Positions 37,036-49,921 of a stretch of DNA of 64,000 bases are shown piece by piece. The stretch lies in the NCBI GenBank assembly GCA_963693285.1, contig OY848917.1:25850745-25914744 (forward strand), read 5' to 3'. The translations under genes were made by a program, and so were the position numbers. The notes under the pieces are model-generated. The model saw nothing but the letters and a program-made list of their open reading frames with translations, was not told the origin of the DNA and did no database searches. Numbering within the stretch: position 1 is the first letter of the stretch; each line of letters starts with the position of its first letter. This DNA is from Xestospongia muta (lineage: Eukaryota > Porifera > Demospongiae > Haplosclerida > Petrosiidae).

Positions 37036-38379
37036 TTTAAATTACTGTTATAGAATAAAACAAATTTACTTACTTACATATGCATGAACTACAACTATTT
37101 ACTAGACAGATGAGCAGAATATATGTTGGGTATACACATATAAGATTGTAGTTACTGTGCTCATACTTTATTTTCATTCATATTAATAGCTCCCTTTTCA
37201 GAATTTATAATCACATGGAACAAGTCTGTCTAAACTATGCATACCTTTAGTCTAAGAAGTTAGATAGCAGTGTCATAAAATCAGCCTTATATAGAAAAAT
37301 TTAGTACGTTTATAATTAATGTAAGTAAGGTCTGTTTCGATGTATTACAATATTTGTTTTGGTTCCTGTACCTTTTTGTGCAATTACCCCCAAAACGATT
37401 TACATGTATTTATTAATCATTCCAATGAAATGTTAAACTACATTACATACTTTAAAGGCCAAATCAGGTATGATTTAGTCAGAAAATATAGCTTTACAGT
37501 TATGCACTTTAATAATTCAGTTGTTATGAATTTGACACTTTGCCAATAACTTTTTAAAAAAGGAAATAGAGAGTGCTGTCTAAATAACATAATAATAGTG
37601 AGATCTCTCACACTGTTACAAACACATGGATGCAGCATCTGTTAAAACACTTTTGGTCTACATAATGAAATAACTACAATACTGTCAATTATCAATCAGT
37701 GCATATATATAAGTATTGACACAAGTATTTTTAAAATGTATACTACTAGACCTACATTTTTAAGTGATCAAAAATTGTATTTGCCATGTTACAATCACTA
37801 GAATTTAACAAATGCATGCATAACAATTACTTTGATCTGTTGTTTTGGTTTGTATTGAAAACTACAAAGTCCTATTTTATATTTAAGGTATACCATTGAT
37901 ACAATAGACAGGTTAGAACTGGTTCATATTGATATCATTTATTATGTTATCATTTTAGCATTCTCTTCTTACACAGTATTACTAATAATCTAATCATGTT
38001 ACTCTACCCAGTCTTTATACTTATTACATAATAAATATATTAATTGTATAACTTCTTAGGAAGAGCATATTTTAGCATATACTATAAATTTAAATATATT
38101 CTACCAGATTGTTTCAATGTGTAGCTGCATACACTGGTGATACATGCATAACTCTTAAATCTGGAAAAGAGAATATCAAGAAGCAGTCAAACTGAGATAC
38201 GTTGACCAAACAATTCTGTGGCATAACTATAAAGCATTGTTGTAAATATGTTAACTTCGTTGTGTAAATGTGCTATGTGAATGGACTAATGTGTTATATC
38301 TTAGTATGTATGTTGTACTATTTAAGTAGCTGATTTTGTAGCTGATTTTGTGATTTTGTGATTTAAGATATACACATAA
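37036..38379. other. Intergenic, dispersed repeat
   Basis: About 37440-37960 is another copy of the dispersed repeat (AGGAAATAGAGAGTGCTGTC and following). About 38000-38379 has no recognised match. No long terminal repeat was recognised in front of the gypsy fragment. Confidence 0.45.
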
Positions 38380-39705
38380 GTGTATATCAACATGAAGCCT
38401 CCAATGAACGTCACTGAGTTGAGAAGATTCCTAGGTATGGTAAATCAATTAGGAAAATTTACACCTCGATTAGCTGAACTCACCCACCCACTGAGAGAAC
38501 TTCTAGGAAAAAGAAACCTCTGGAGATGGGAGTCGTCACAGAAGGTAGCATTTTCCCAAATTAAGGAAGAACTATCAAAGCTCGCAACACTATTACCATA
38601 CAACATGGAAGCAGAAACAAAAGTCTCATGGTCACTATCTGAAACTGAAAAGAGATATGCCCAAGTGGAGAAGGAGGCACTGGCCATCATCACCTGGGCA
38701 TATGAAAGGTTTTCGACATATCTGTTAGGCACGCAATTTCTGATTGAAACAGTAAGCAACGACTGCATCACTACAGAAAGGCACAAAGGGCTGATCAAAT
38801 TTGCCAAACTGTTATTAAGTATTGCCCGCAGGGGTGGCCTCGAAAATCTCAATTGGACATGGAAATGCAACAATATCATGAGCATCAAGCCCACTTCACA
38901 ATTGGTGATGGGTTACTTCTGTATAATGCTCGTATAGTAGTTCCAAAAAGTCTCCGGAAAGAAACATTAGACAAAATCCACCAGGGACATCAAGGAATTG
39001 AAAGATGTTGAGCAAGAGCCAGGATGGCAGTATGGTGGCCAGGACTTTCCAAAGAAATTTTTGAGCTAGTGAAAAGTTGCCAAGAATGTACAAAGCAATT
39101 CACATTAAAGCATGAACCGCTAATCCCAACCAAACTACCAGAATACCCATGGCAGGAAGTTGGGACTGACTTATTCACTTTTAAGAACAGCATTTATTTG
39201 GTAGTAGTTAATTACTTTTCAAGATACCCAAAAATCGCCCACCTAACATCAACTACATCTCATGAGATAATTTTAGCCCTCAAAAAGGTATTTGCTCATC
39301 ATGGCATACCAGAGCATGTAAGAAGTGACAATAGACCTCAATATAGCTCAATGGACTTTGCCGAGTTTGCAAAGCTATATGGATTTGACCACATCACCAG
39401 TAGTCCCATCTTTCCACAAAGCAATGGACAAGCGCAAAGAACAGTCCAGACATTGAAGATCATATTACACAAGACGGATGACCCATTTATGTCACTACTA
39501 GTCTATAGAAGCACCCCTATGTCATGGTGTGGATTAAGTCTTGCTGAGTTATGTATGGGTCAAAAACTCAGAGCAAACCTCCCTCAGACAATAGATCAGT
39601 TAAAACCTCAATGGTCATACATTGGGAATTTCTCCAGATTAAATGAAGCTTTCAAGAAGAAACAGCAACAGGAATACGACCGCCGATACAAAGCAAGACC
39701 ATAAC
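38380..39705 (+). mobile_element. Ty3/gypsy pol fragment (RT end, RNase H, integrase), inactive
   Basis: From 38391 the frame reads the end of a reverse transcriptase (LRRFLGMVNQLGKFTP) and the RNase H connection, then jumps from TKVS to SETEKRYAQVEKEALAI, so the first catalytic part of RNase H is deleted. A frame change follows, then a zinc-binding HHCC segment (HQGHQG, CQECTK) interrupted by a TGA at about 39008, then an integrase core (39024-39704). The DDE set is damaged: Asp is kept in GTDLF and SDN, but the glutamate expected after SNGQA is Gln. Gag, protease and most of RT are absent. An old dead copy. Confidence 0.85.
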
Positions 39706-39715
39706 CACCAATACT

Positions 39716-39832
39716 AAAAGGCTCTGAGAACATAGTTGTTCCATATCAGTATGAACCAGAGGAAAATGGCTCTGAGTCAGAATCTTCAGATGAGTCTCAG
39801 AATGATGGGAGGTTACTAAATACTGAATGATT
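39716..39832 (+). pseudogene. Inverted copy of the P2X7-tail-like first exon
   Basis: Starting a few bases after the integrase stop, the plus strand encodes VVPYQYEPEENGSESESSDE, the same segment found on the minus strand at about 40540-40660. Homology ends after CTAAATACTGAATG. This gives two inverted arms of about 110 bp with about 0.7 kb between. Confidence 0.65.
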
Positions 39833-39999
39833 AGTCTCTTGTGTCAGCTTCTGCTATCAAGAGCCACAGAAGTCGTTTCAGCCTTCTCCAAAATTAGTTC
39901 AATATTAGTTCAATAATGTTATTATTTGTTTGTTATGAAAATAATTAATATCATTACTCTTGACTCTAAACTCATTAACTATATGTTAGTCTCATTGAG

Positions 40000-40782
40000 T
40001 TAGTGATACTTGAACCAAACATAATGAGCAGATGGAAACTTTGTCCAAATTTTGTTGTCAACACAGCTAGGTAATACATGTTTTTTTTCTTCCAACCCAA
40101 TCCCAACACCAACTATATAGTAAACTGTCGATAAGAGATAAATTTGTATTGCCTGTATGTAATGGCTTACTGTAAGTGAGTTCAATAAAAAACCCTGTAC
40201 TTGCTCATATCCTGGTTGGTCCTGAATATCATGCATACCATAATGTTGCCTATAACTGAAATATCCTGCTTGTAATACCCAAACATTTAGGCAAACAGGT
40301 TCAAATCCTTGATGTTCAGTGATACAGGATATCTGTGCTTGAATCTGCCCCATTTCTGGATTGTAATGTCTATCTCACAACACCATATGCACTCAGCTAC
40401 AGTAGGCATGACTATACAATGTCCACAGTTACACAGGTAAATATAATAGTATCTATATATATATAACATAACACAATATTTTGAAGTTAGCTCAGACAGC
40501 GCATGTAGCCTTCGTATTCATTATTATAGCTGACTAACAGACACATTCAGTATTTAGTAACCTCCCATCATTCTGAGACTCATCTGAAGATTCTGACTCA
40601 GAGCCATTTTCCTCTGGTTCATACTGATATGGAACAACTATGTTCTCAGAGCCTTCCTCGAGGTCAGATTCCACACACGAAGCAGGGTCACAGCTTTCGA
40701 TCATATCGAAAGAAGAAGAGTAGGAGAGGCTTAATATGCTGGAATACCGACTAGATACATTGCATTGAAAGTCTTCAGCCAT
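40000..40782 (-). CDS. P2X7 C-terminal-domain-like protein, probably damaged
   Basis: Minus strand. A probable start at 40782 (MAEDFQC) leads into an acidic Ser-rich segment with PYQYEPEE (to about 40545). Further exons carry NCGHCIVMPTVAEC..CCEID (about 40360-40440), CITEHQGFEPVCLNVWVLQAGY..RQHYG (about 40215-40335) and PSCVDNKIWTKFPS (about 40000-40070). This order and these cysteine motifs match the cysteine-rich P2X7 intracellular tail-like family common in sponges and cnidarians, usually without a channel. A WCWDWVG segment before PSC is in another frame: an eight-A run there has one base too many. The join between the first two exons is unresolved. Could be a recent pseudogene or an indel artefact. 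Confidence 0.5.
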
Positions 40783-40842
40783 TACTTTGCACCTAGCAAG
40801 GCTAGCATTCGTTCCCCCTGTGACGTCACAAGGGAGCCCCAC

Positions 40843-41273
40843 CCTACTAGGAAGAACATTGTAATCTCAGAAGAAGCCTTAAAAGACCTTCGAAAAGAAG
40901 CTTGCTTTTAACAGTGATAACAATTTTTAAAAAAATTTTAAATATTTTTAGGGTGAATTGCATATGTCAAAGATAACATTTATGCAAAAAAATATTTTTG
41001 AATTTTGGCATGTCCCCCCCCTTTAATTATGATGGTGTTTTTTAGATTTGGTATTGGACATATTCAGGCAAATTAATGTTTTGAAATTTGAGACATAAAA
41101 TCTTCTATTTAAAACTTAACCATTTATTATGGAAATTTTAATTGTCATATTACATAACAAGAATATCACATGTCACCTAAACAAGTTTTATTTAATTATA
41201 AATAGCAAAGAATAAGTATTTGCTATTTATTTATTTGTTAATTTAAACAGGGTCTATCTTTGGGTCTGGATCT
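40843..41273. other. Short intergenic stretch
   Basis: AT-rich with a C-run at about 41013. No gene or repeat copy recognised. Confidence 0.4.
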
Positions 41274-42071
41274 GTAGTAATAGATTCAGGATTAAAATTT
41301 GTCTCTGGGTCTGGAATGGAGTCCAAATATTTAACATTTCTAGACTTTGGTTTACATGGTGATATATTTAGAAATGTTGATGATGGTACTAGAGCAGTTT
41401 GGCTTCCTTCTATATTTAGTATTGGAATATACACTTTCCATACTTTATATGTAAGATTTAATTGTAAATTTCTATTTTATCCTATAATTATTGATTTAGA
41501 TAAGCTCTAATGGTCTTCTTAGTTTTGGTACATCATTCACAAGCTCTTCACCAACATCATTTCCACTATCATCTGCAGTAGTGATAGCTCCATTTTGGGA
41601 TAATATCATCTTGACAAATACAGGAATAGTTGAATTTGTGATTGTTACTTCAACGAGCACACATAGTGCCGTCAATGAAGTGGAAGTATTCCTGAAGCTA
41701 AACTAAAATGTGGACTTGGAATTAGATTGGGTGTTAGTAGTGAAGTGGAGAAATATCTGTCCATTTTGAAATATTAATTGTACTCAAGTAAATTACTCTA
41801 TTTTTTGAAACGTTACTATTTACTATTCTTTCATTATAGAGTAATACATTTCAGGCTGTGATTGCATCTCAAGGATTGAATTCTTATGCTATATTTACTT
41901 ATAAATGTAATCTTCTACAATGGGCTAGGAGCAACGTAACAATTGGCTATAGCATTGGCCAAAATCTTTTCGTGAACCATCCATTCTCCAGAACATCAAG
42001 AGTTGCAGATATTGACTGTATTAATTATCCATCATCTGTATGGTCAAATGTGGTTTATAATCTAAATCCAG
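41274..42071 (+). pseudogene. NIDO domain pseudogene, plus strand
   Basis: Three NIDO exons are recognisable: about 41286-41452 (SGSGMESKYLTFLDFGL, donor kept), about 41499-41790 (SNGLLSFG, APFWDN) and about 41841-42071 (NTFQAVIASQG, SVWSNVVYNL). The second exon has two in-frame stops, after FLKLN and after CPF. The third exon is open. Not translatable as a full domain. Confidence 0.7.
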
Positions 42072-43609
42072 GTAAAATTTTAATATGGTAATTATGTCAA
42101 TAATATATATTTATTAAATGTAGCCTTTTAGCAAAATCCTCTTTAATTAAAAAAAGCCTCATGTGTGTAGTTATCTGAGAAGTGCAAGAATCAGTGTCAA
42201 ATTTAAACAAGAATAATAGAATAATAATAATAATAGGGTCAATAGAATGAACTCATAGTATGCTTTAGAGTTTAGGAATGTTTTGGTGAATATAATACCA
42301 TTTGAAAATAGAGTAATCAATACATCTCAATTAATTTGGTAATTTTCATCTTTCAGTCTAATTCACATTTTAACTCACTATTTCAATTAAACCAGTAATG
42401 TATCAAGATTAATTTACATTGACAGAAAACTTAGGTATAGTTAGTGCTAGCATAAAAAAACATAAATGTAAGATCATTACTTTCATTCATCAATTCATTA
42501 ATACTAATACAATAAAATTGCAAGTGCTTTTGCTTGACATAAACAAAATTGTAAAAAATTGACCTTCAAGTATTTTGATGGTACTATTGTTGTTAGTGAA
42601 AGGTATTAAAATTATTGAGTAGTAGAAGACTGGAGATCTGACAAAAGTTAAAGAAGCCTCAAAGATATTTCACAAGTAACAGAATTCAAAGTTTCAATCA
42701 GTTATGCCCTCTTAAAGCACTCACTGTAATCAGTTATGCCCTCTTAAAGCACTCACTGTAATCAGTTATGCCCTCTTAAAGCACTCATTGTAATCAGTTA
42801 TGCCCTCTTAAAGAACTCACTGTAATCAGTTATGCCCTCTTAAAGAACTCACTGTAATCAGTTATGCCCTGTTAAAGCACTCACTGTAATCAGTTATGCC
42901 CTCTTAAAGAACTAATTGTAAAATTATTGATCACTATGTTGATCAATGTTTACTACATGACATCAATTGTCAATACAAAAAATCAAACATAAATGTAAAT
43001 ATGTATATAATACCACATGACCCAAAACAATCATATAACCATGTAAAGTTTATAAAACATTGATTAATTGAGAGTACTTTAAACTATGCAAATGCTCAGG
43101 TGAATGAAAATCTAAAAGTTAGAACTAAAACCTAAAGTATATAAACTTCATACATGAACTGTGATTTTTTATTACATAGCTAATTTTGTTATATAATATA
43201 CACTAAAATGATCACAAAATAATATTGATTTATACAGTCAGACAAGCTAGTCAAAGGTTTACTTGATAATACAACATTTTGATTGATAGTAGAGTGCTTC
43301 ATTAAAACAATTAAGCATGCTAATACTATATGTCAATCAGGCTCATTTGCATGTATTATATTGTACGTATTCACCTTTTTAAACTAGAAAAAATTGACTT
43401 ATGTTATATAGCCACTCAATTTAAATGATTTGTCATATGACAAAAAAACAATAACAACTTGATAGACAAATCAATATTGATAGACACATTGGCATTACCA
43501 GTCTTACCTTGTTAGATGTTAAATAGTCTGAAAAAACAAAACTCAATTTTTGTATGACATCATAACTAACTTGATTATTTTAATATCATTGTTTATGATC
43601 AATTTCAAA
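42072..43609. other. Intergenic with 32-bp satellite
   Basis: AT-rich, no gene seen. Contains a small satellite at 42696-42912. The remainder has no recognised copy in the window. Confidence 0.45.
42696..42912. repeat. 32-bp tandem repeat, about 6.8 copies
   Basis: Unit begins AATCAGTTATGCCCTCTTAA and is 32 bp; starts at 42696, 42728, 42760, 42792, 42824, 42856 and 42888. Copies differ at one or two sites (GCACTCA versus GAACTCA, CTCTT versus CTGTT). Direct head-to-tail with no spacers. Confidence 0.95.
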
Positions 43610-44411
43610 ATTACACTGGAATTTGTGTCTGGATCTGGAATGGAGTCCAAATATTTGAAATTCCTAGACCTTGGCTTAAAATCTAGCATATTTAAAAATG
43701 TTGATGATCGTACCTTAGAAGTTGAACTGCCTACTGCATTACAAATGGAAGGAAATACTTTCCATACTTTATATATAGGATTTAGTTGCTGTGGTATCAT
43801 ATTTAGTGTTTTCTTAGATTTAGATAAGCTCTAAAGGTCTACTTAGTTTTGGAACATCATTCACAACCTTTTCACCAACATTATTCCATCTTTTCCACTC
43901 TCATCTGCAGTAGTGATAGCTCCGTTTTGGGATGATATCATATTGACAAATACAGGAATAGTTGAGTATGGGATTGTCACTTCAACTAACACATCAAGTG
44001 TCATCAATAAAGTTGAAACATTCTTGGAATTAAGTCAAAATATTGATTTGGAAATAGATTGGGTTTTTGTAGCAAAGTGGGAAAATGTCTGTCCATTTGG
44101 AAACAGCAATTGTGCACAAGTATAATATTAAACGCTATTTTAAAACATTTGTTATGATTCTTTAATTACAGAGGAACACATTCCAGGTTGTGGTTGCATC
44201 TCAAGGATCAACTTCTTATGCAAATTTTACTTATAAATGTGGTCTTCTACAATGGACTAAAAACAATGCAGCAATTGGTTATAGTACTGGATGTAGCAAT
44301 TTTGCAAATCATCCATTATCTAGAACATCAAGAGTTACAGACATTGACTGCCTTAATTATCCATCATCTGTGTGGTCAAATGTGGTTTATAATCTAAATG
44401 AAGATACAACT
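43610..44411 (+). pseudogene. NIDO domain copy with lost splice sites, plus strand
   Basis: First exon about 43617-43771 (SGSGMESKYLKFLDLGL), second about 43833-44121 (APFWDD, DWVFVAKWENVCPFGNSNCAQ), third about 44172-44403 (NTFQVVVASQGSTSYANFTY). Coding parts are largely open. The first exon's acceptor AG reads GG and its donor GT reads AT, so normal splicing looks impossible; the second exon also carries a small insertion before SSAVVIAP. Confidence 0.6.
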
Positions 44412-45528
44412 TAATAATTATTAGAAAAAATAATTAATCAAGTATGCAATGCTATGAACAATCTTCAAAACCCCTACCATGTTTATGTCCAGTTGACTGT
44501 TATAGCTAAGACTAGATTAGAGTGTGGTCAATTCATTCCTACATGTATTCATCAATTCTTCGGGTTCATCAATGTAATCAATAATGTTGTGTGCATATGC
44601 ATTTGTTTGTTAGCATCTTATTGATAAATAATGCACTTTCTATTTAATAAATAATTCTACTTGTTGTGTTTATTATTCTTTAATATTGCTATATATTTGT
44701 TGTTGCAGTGTTATTCCCTTATAACATAATTGAACATTATAAAAGTGTAATTTTCTTTGTTTCAAGTATTTGGACTATTATTATACAGACTCTGGCTTAG
44801 ATTTTTATCTAAGTTAATTAACTAGTAATTTGAATTGAACTGTGTAATACTTCACTGTTTGAAATTCTAAAATCTTATAATCTTTAATGCTATGTAATTG
44901 AGACTGTCTAGCATATGCTCAATATTTCAAAATAACAGCAAATTTAAAAAATTGTTCTGCTTTGTAAAGTATTACTTGCAACATATATAGTAAAAATACA
45001 GCTAAAAGTAGAGAAAAAAAGCAAAATTAGTGATTTTTAATGGTAAATGATTTAATAATCTTAATTTTTTCAAAGCAAGAAACTCCAGATTTTCTTTGAA
45101 GTTTTTGATAACTTCATGATAGATAACCTTAAGATGATTTATAATTATTATTATTAAATACATTTGCAGCAATTAAAATAATTGTTAAAGCAGGATAGCA
45201 CTTGTAAGTGCGATCCATCATCTCTTGATCTCCCAGATATAAGCCTCTCTATAGATATATATGCACTATATGTCACTTAAAGTAGATTATTTGTCACTAT
45301 ATACACTGTTTTGATTGTTCAAGTTACTATGGAATCGACACTTTGCTAATAACTTCTAAAATAGGAAATAGAGAGTGCTGTCTAATAACACTAAAGTAAT
45401 TAGAGCTCTCACATTGTTAAACACAAATGGATGCAGCATCTGTAAAAACCCTTTTGTTTACATAATGAACTGTTAAACAGATTCTTATTAGCTCTAAACT
45501 ACAGGACTGTCAAGTATCAATCAGTATG

Positions 45529-45567
<39 letters not shown>

Positions 45568-45596
45568 TTATATATTTATGTATGTATGTATGTATG

Positions 45597-45657
<61 letters not shown>

Positions 45658-46848
45658 CAATGATACCAGTATAATATTTTGTATGATATGCTACAATAAA
45701 TGCAAAAAGTATGTATCACTAACTTTTGTATGGTTATAGTATCTACAAGTCACATTATGTATTTAAGGTATATCACTGTTGCAATTGACAGGTTATAGCT
45801 GATTTATAGTCACTTGTCTTTGCAAATAAATGCTTCCCTAGAAGCAACATACACTGTTTTGATTACTATATACTATGGAACTTCACACTATATATACTTA
45901 AACTTACAATTTCTCAAAAAATGCATGTGTGTTCCATGTACTATAAATTTAATTGTAACAGATCTTACATACCTAAAATGACACAGTAAGATTACATAAT
46001 AACAGTCCTAACACACAGGGCTAGCATCCATAACATAACATTATTTTCATTATGAGCATTAAGAGCATTCATAATATCAGAATAATTTTAATGTATTTCT
46101 TAATAAATTCAATACATTACTCTCAATTAGCGTATTATACAATAACAGAATTGTAAGATTTAACTTATGATAACATATAATATACAAATATGGATTGTGA
46201 ACCAACATCACATGTCTACTTTTGCGCACACAGTCAGTTATACAATGTGCACTATAGTGTTTTACATTGGTATCGGACTAGTTAACATAAATTTTCAAAA
46301 GCATGAAACTCAAGATTTTTACCATTGGAAGTTCTACTACCTTGATAGATTTATTAAAACCGTAAGATTTTTTAATTTGTTACAGCTAACAGTATTGTTA
46401 AATCAGGATAGTGCATAGTTCACTACCTCTTATATATATGCCCATTAAAGACCTTATTTATCCACTATCTGTCACTTAGTGTAGGTTGTTTATCATTATG
46501 ATGTTTTGATTGCTGTAGTTACTATGGACACTTGACACTTCATTAATGCCTTCAAAAAGGAACTAGGGAGTGCTGTCTAATAATAATAAAATAGTAATGA
46601 TTCTTACACTGTTACACATAAACTTGCTGCATTATTTAGAACTCTTTTGTCTAACTAATGAGATGTTAAACAGAATCTTAATAGCTCTCATTTTTAATTA
46701 CAGGACTGTCAAGTATCAATCATTATATATAGGTAATAAAACAGTATGATTTTACAAATTTATGGAAGATAACAAGTTTATAATTGCAAAATCATATTTA
46801 GTTTATTTTGAACACAACTTATGAGTTGGTAGAAGTTGCATGTGATTG
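44412..46848. other. Intergenic with dispersed repeats and a long TA tract
   Basis: About 44412-44770 matches the flank after the NIDO copy at 29950-30260; about 44780-44960 matches the inverted-repeat arm at 31346-31530. Two dispersed repeat copies follow (about 45180-45530 and 46390-46740), with a TA/TATG tract at about 45531-45655. No gene supported. Confidence 0.5.
45531..45655. repeat. TA/TATG microsatellite
   Basis: (TA)n, then (TATG)n, then (TA)n, at the end of a dispersed repeat copy. Confidence 0.9.
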
Positions 46849-47992
46849 AATATTATTATCATGTTCGTGTGAGAAACCATACTGCATAACAAGCAATGGT
46901 CGCTCAGACTGGACAAAACAATAAGATTGATTGTTTAACTCAAACGTTTGCCTATTATCTACATTCGTTTCATTAAATACAAAGTTTGAGATGATAAAGT
47001 TTGTTCCACCAGAGCAATATACTTTGAAGGAAGTGCCATTATACCTTGGCCAGACCTTAAATACATAACCTGTTCTTTCTTCATATGGAGCAACAAAAAA
47101 GTTATAGCCACACGTATAAGATGGAGGTATTTGTTCAACGATATGATCACAGGTATCTTCACCTTCTTGTATTTCTGCACATTCATGTCCAGTCATGAAA
47201 CCAATTGGTTGATTAGAGACAGCCCGAAAACCTGTAAAATCATATTGGTATGACGTTCGCAACCCAAGAGTATTATATTGACTCATCATTGCAGAAAAAA
47301 AATCTCCACTTGCAGGATTGGCGAATCCACCTTTTATGTAAGGACTTATTACAAAAAACGTAGCTTCATTTTCAGTTGAATATCTAATATCATTTTCAGC
47401 TATGTCACCACAAGCAACTACAGCTACCATACTTCGAAGGCTTCGTGCTGATGCAGTTAGACTAGCATATTCATATGTGAAATTTGATCTATATTGTATT
47501 ATTGGAACAGCTAGAAAACCATCACTAGAACCATAAGAATCACTAAATCCCATCACATGAATTGCTTGACTTGAATTAGTTGTTTCAACAATAATACTAA
47601 CTGAAGTTGTCGCTGCATTCACCTCTTGTACATTTGGTGTCACATATTCTTCCCTTACAATTGTTCCTGCTGTGACTGTACCAGTCCTTGTATAGCCACT
47701 ACTGCCAGATCGAATTTTGTAACCAACTGGATTTTCATTTTGCGTTGTTATAAAAATTCCTATATTTCTAGGAGCTTCTCCACCACCAGGTTCTGTGGCT
47801 GCTTTGTTTCTGATGAAAGCAAAACAAAAGAAATTTCCTTCATGAGATACATCCATGGAGATGCCTAGGAAATGCATAATAAAAAATGTATATTTATCAA
47901 GTGTCATTATTGCCTCTCGTTCGTTTGTCAATGTCCACAATAGCATTGCAGAACCAATTCAGTAACATCAAGATGACAATAACTCTGATCAT
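46849..47992 (-). pseudogene. IgGFc-binding-like gene, copy 3, 3' truncated
   Basis: Start ATG at 47992, signal peptide exon 47914-47992, 49-bp intron 47865-47913, then an open IgGFc domain until homology stops abruptly at about 46849 after SHEHDNNIQ. The missing part is the last quarter of the domain, the Calx-beta exons and the 3' exons. A conserved Trp after PPSYT is Cys. The frame runs 9 codons into unrelated sequence and stops. This truncation point is also the edge of the large segmental duplication. A TATA-like box sits at 48021-48027. Confidence 0.75.
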
Positions 47993-49921
47993 GATGATTA
48001 CAGACAATAGACCCAAAAAGATTTATATTTTCTGAATACTCTTATTTCAAAGAAAATGATTTTATAAAAAAGATCACATGACTATGAAAAAGGATCTTGT
48101 CATACCAGTGACCTGACATGTTCAATACAAGGTCATTTACTTCCTGGAGCGACAACCTGTCTTACTCCAATAACAACAAAGAAAATCTAGACATACCATT
48201 ATATATTACATACCTGATAACATTTCTTCCATATTAACTTAATATAATAATATTAGCCATGTACATAAATACTGTATAACAGTGTAGTACTATTTGAATA
48301 CAGTCTTATATTACAGTACTAACTATTCTACAAATGAAGCCAGACAAATGTATTAACTTTCATGTATGAGATTGTTGAAACATTGGTCACATTAAAAGTA
48401 GTCAAACTTGCCATCAAAGATGACTATTAACACATCACTAACCTGATCCAAAAAGGTACATATCTTATACATGTGATATCATTATTAGGAGAATTCTCAC
48501 TATGAAATATATATGAATTGAGGTAGGTTGAGTATTGCCAAGTAGCCTCACCCTCTCCAATGGAAAAGAGGTAAATTGTTTCAATCTTCTTTATGCTATT
48601 CCTAATATTATTTTATTACTGTTGGAGTGCTTGCTAATAATTTTTAAATGGAAAGAGATTAAAAGATTAAAGTCAAAATTGTATTAATAGTTTGTAAAAA
48701 ATGTAGCTGGTATGTTTGTATCTGGAGCATCCAACTGAGACAGTCTCATTGCAAGTATAGCAAATGTATATGTACTCCATCTTTCTCTTAACATTTTACG
48801 TTCTTTAAATAACTTACTGGTAATGCATAAAAGTCTTTTGAGGGTTGTATCCAGATAGAATCAATGTATATGTACATTCATCACACCTTTAATTAGTTCC
48901 TATGGCATCTAAGCCTGAAGCAAATATATCAACACGAGAACCACTATTTGTGACATATTATCACATCAAACAGAGCTACCAATAGTAATATATAACTCCA
49001 GCACACTATAGCAGGACTATAATCACAGTCATTTTCTGTCCAATAGCAAGCAGCTGCAACAATTGTTATTCCCATATAAACAATTTTGCTTGATACGTTA
49101 TTAACTGAACAGTATAAAAACACTCAATGAGATTGAGATGATACTTTACAAAATTTTATACAATCATCATCATTAAATAAATGTGAGAGAAAAATGCACA
49201 CTATCATTCTCTCCATCTCATAAATATAAGCTCCTGTGAAGATCTTTATTTATTCACTATATATCACATGATTGTTTGTCACTATACTGTTTTGATGGTT
49301 AGATTTAATATGACGTTAACACTCACTAATGACTTCTAAAAAAGGAAATAGGGAGTAGTGTCATTAAAATAGTAACAACTCTTAAACTGCTACACACCAA
49401 ATAATGTAGCACTGTTGAAACTCTTTTGTCTAACTATTGAGATGTTAAACAGAATCTTAATAGCTCTGATCATTAACTATAGGACTGTATTTATAAGTAA
49501 TGAAACCAGTATAATGTTATAATGATGTGCAACATACAAATTATTGACATTATTATCATGCCTTTACTAAGCTATTAAAAATATGTGACAATATATAGAA
49601 AAGGTACATATCACTAAAATTATTGAAATTGAGTTTATAAAATGTGTTCTAAAACATTCTTTACTGAGACTACATTTAATTTCAAAGGATAAAAAAGGCC
49701 TTACTATTCCCAGCTACAATTTCTAGAATTTTATAAAATATGTACAATTGTTTTGTGGTTTTTAGCTTGTATTGAAAAAAATATAGGTTGTCCTATTTTT
49801 TGCATTTATGGTATATCACTGTTATAATAGACTTGTTAATACTGATTCTGAGTCACTTGTCTTGGAAATGCATGCTTTCCCAGAAACAAAATAAACTGTT
49901 TTGATTATTAATTACTATGGA
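47993..49921. other. Duplicated intergenic stretch upstream of IgGFc copy 3
   Basis: Matches 14046-16145. Contains an S8 relic (about 48880-49140, minus) and the dispersed repeat (about 49280-49921). About 195 bp present in the sister copy is missing near 48752, between short direct repeats. Confidence 0.55.
48880..49140 (-). pseudogene. S8 protease relic
   Basis: Third copy of the decayed fragment seen at about 3430 and 15130; multiple stops. Confidence 0.5.

Noticed and set aside
38445..38894. 149-codon minus-strand frame in the gypsy fragment
   Set aside because: Antisense to recognisable RT and RNase H sequence.
38000..41000. Long terminal repeats around the gypsy fragment
   Set aside because: No pair of direct repeats with suitable ends was found; the 39.7/40.6-kb pair is inverted and codes for a P2X7-tail-like segment.
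42696..42912. CRISPR-like array
   Set aside because: Units are directly adjacent without spacers, and the context is a eukaryotic genome.
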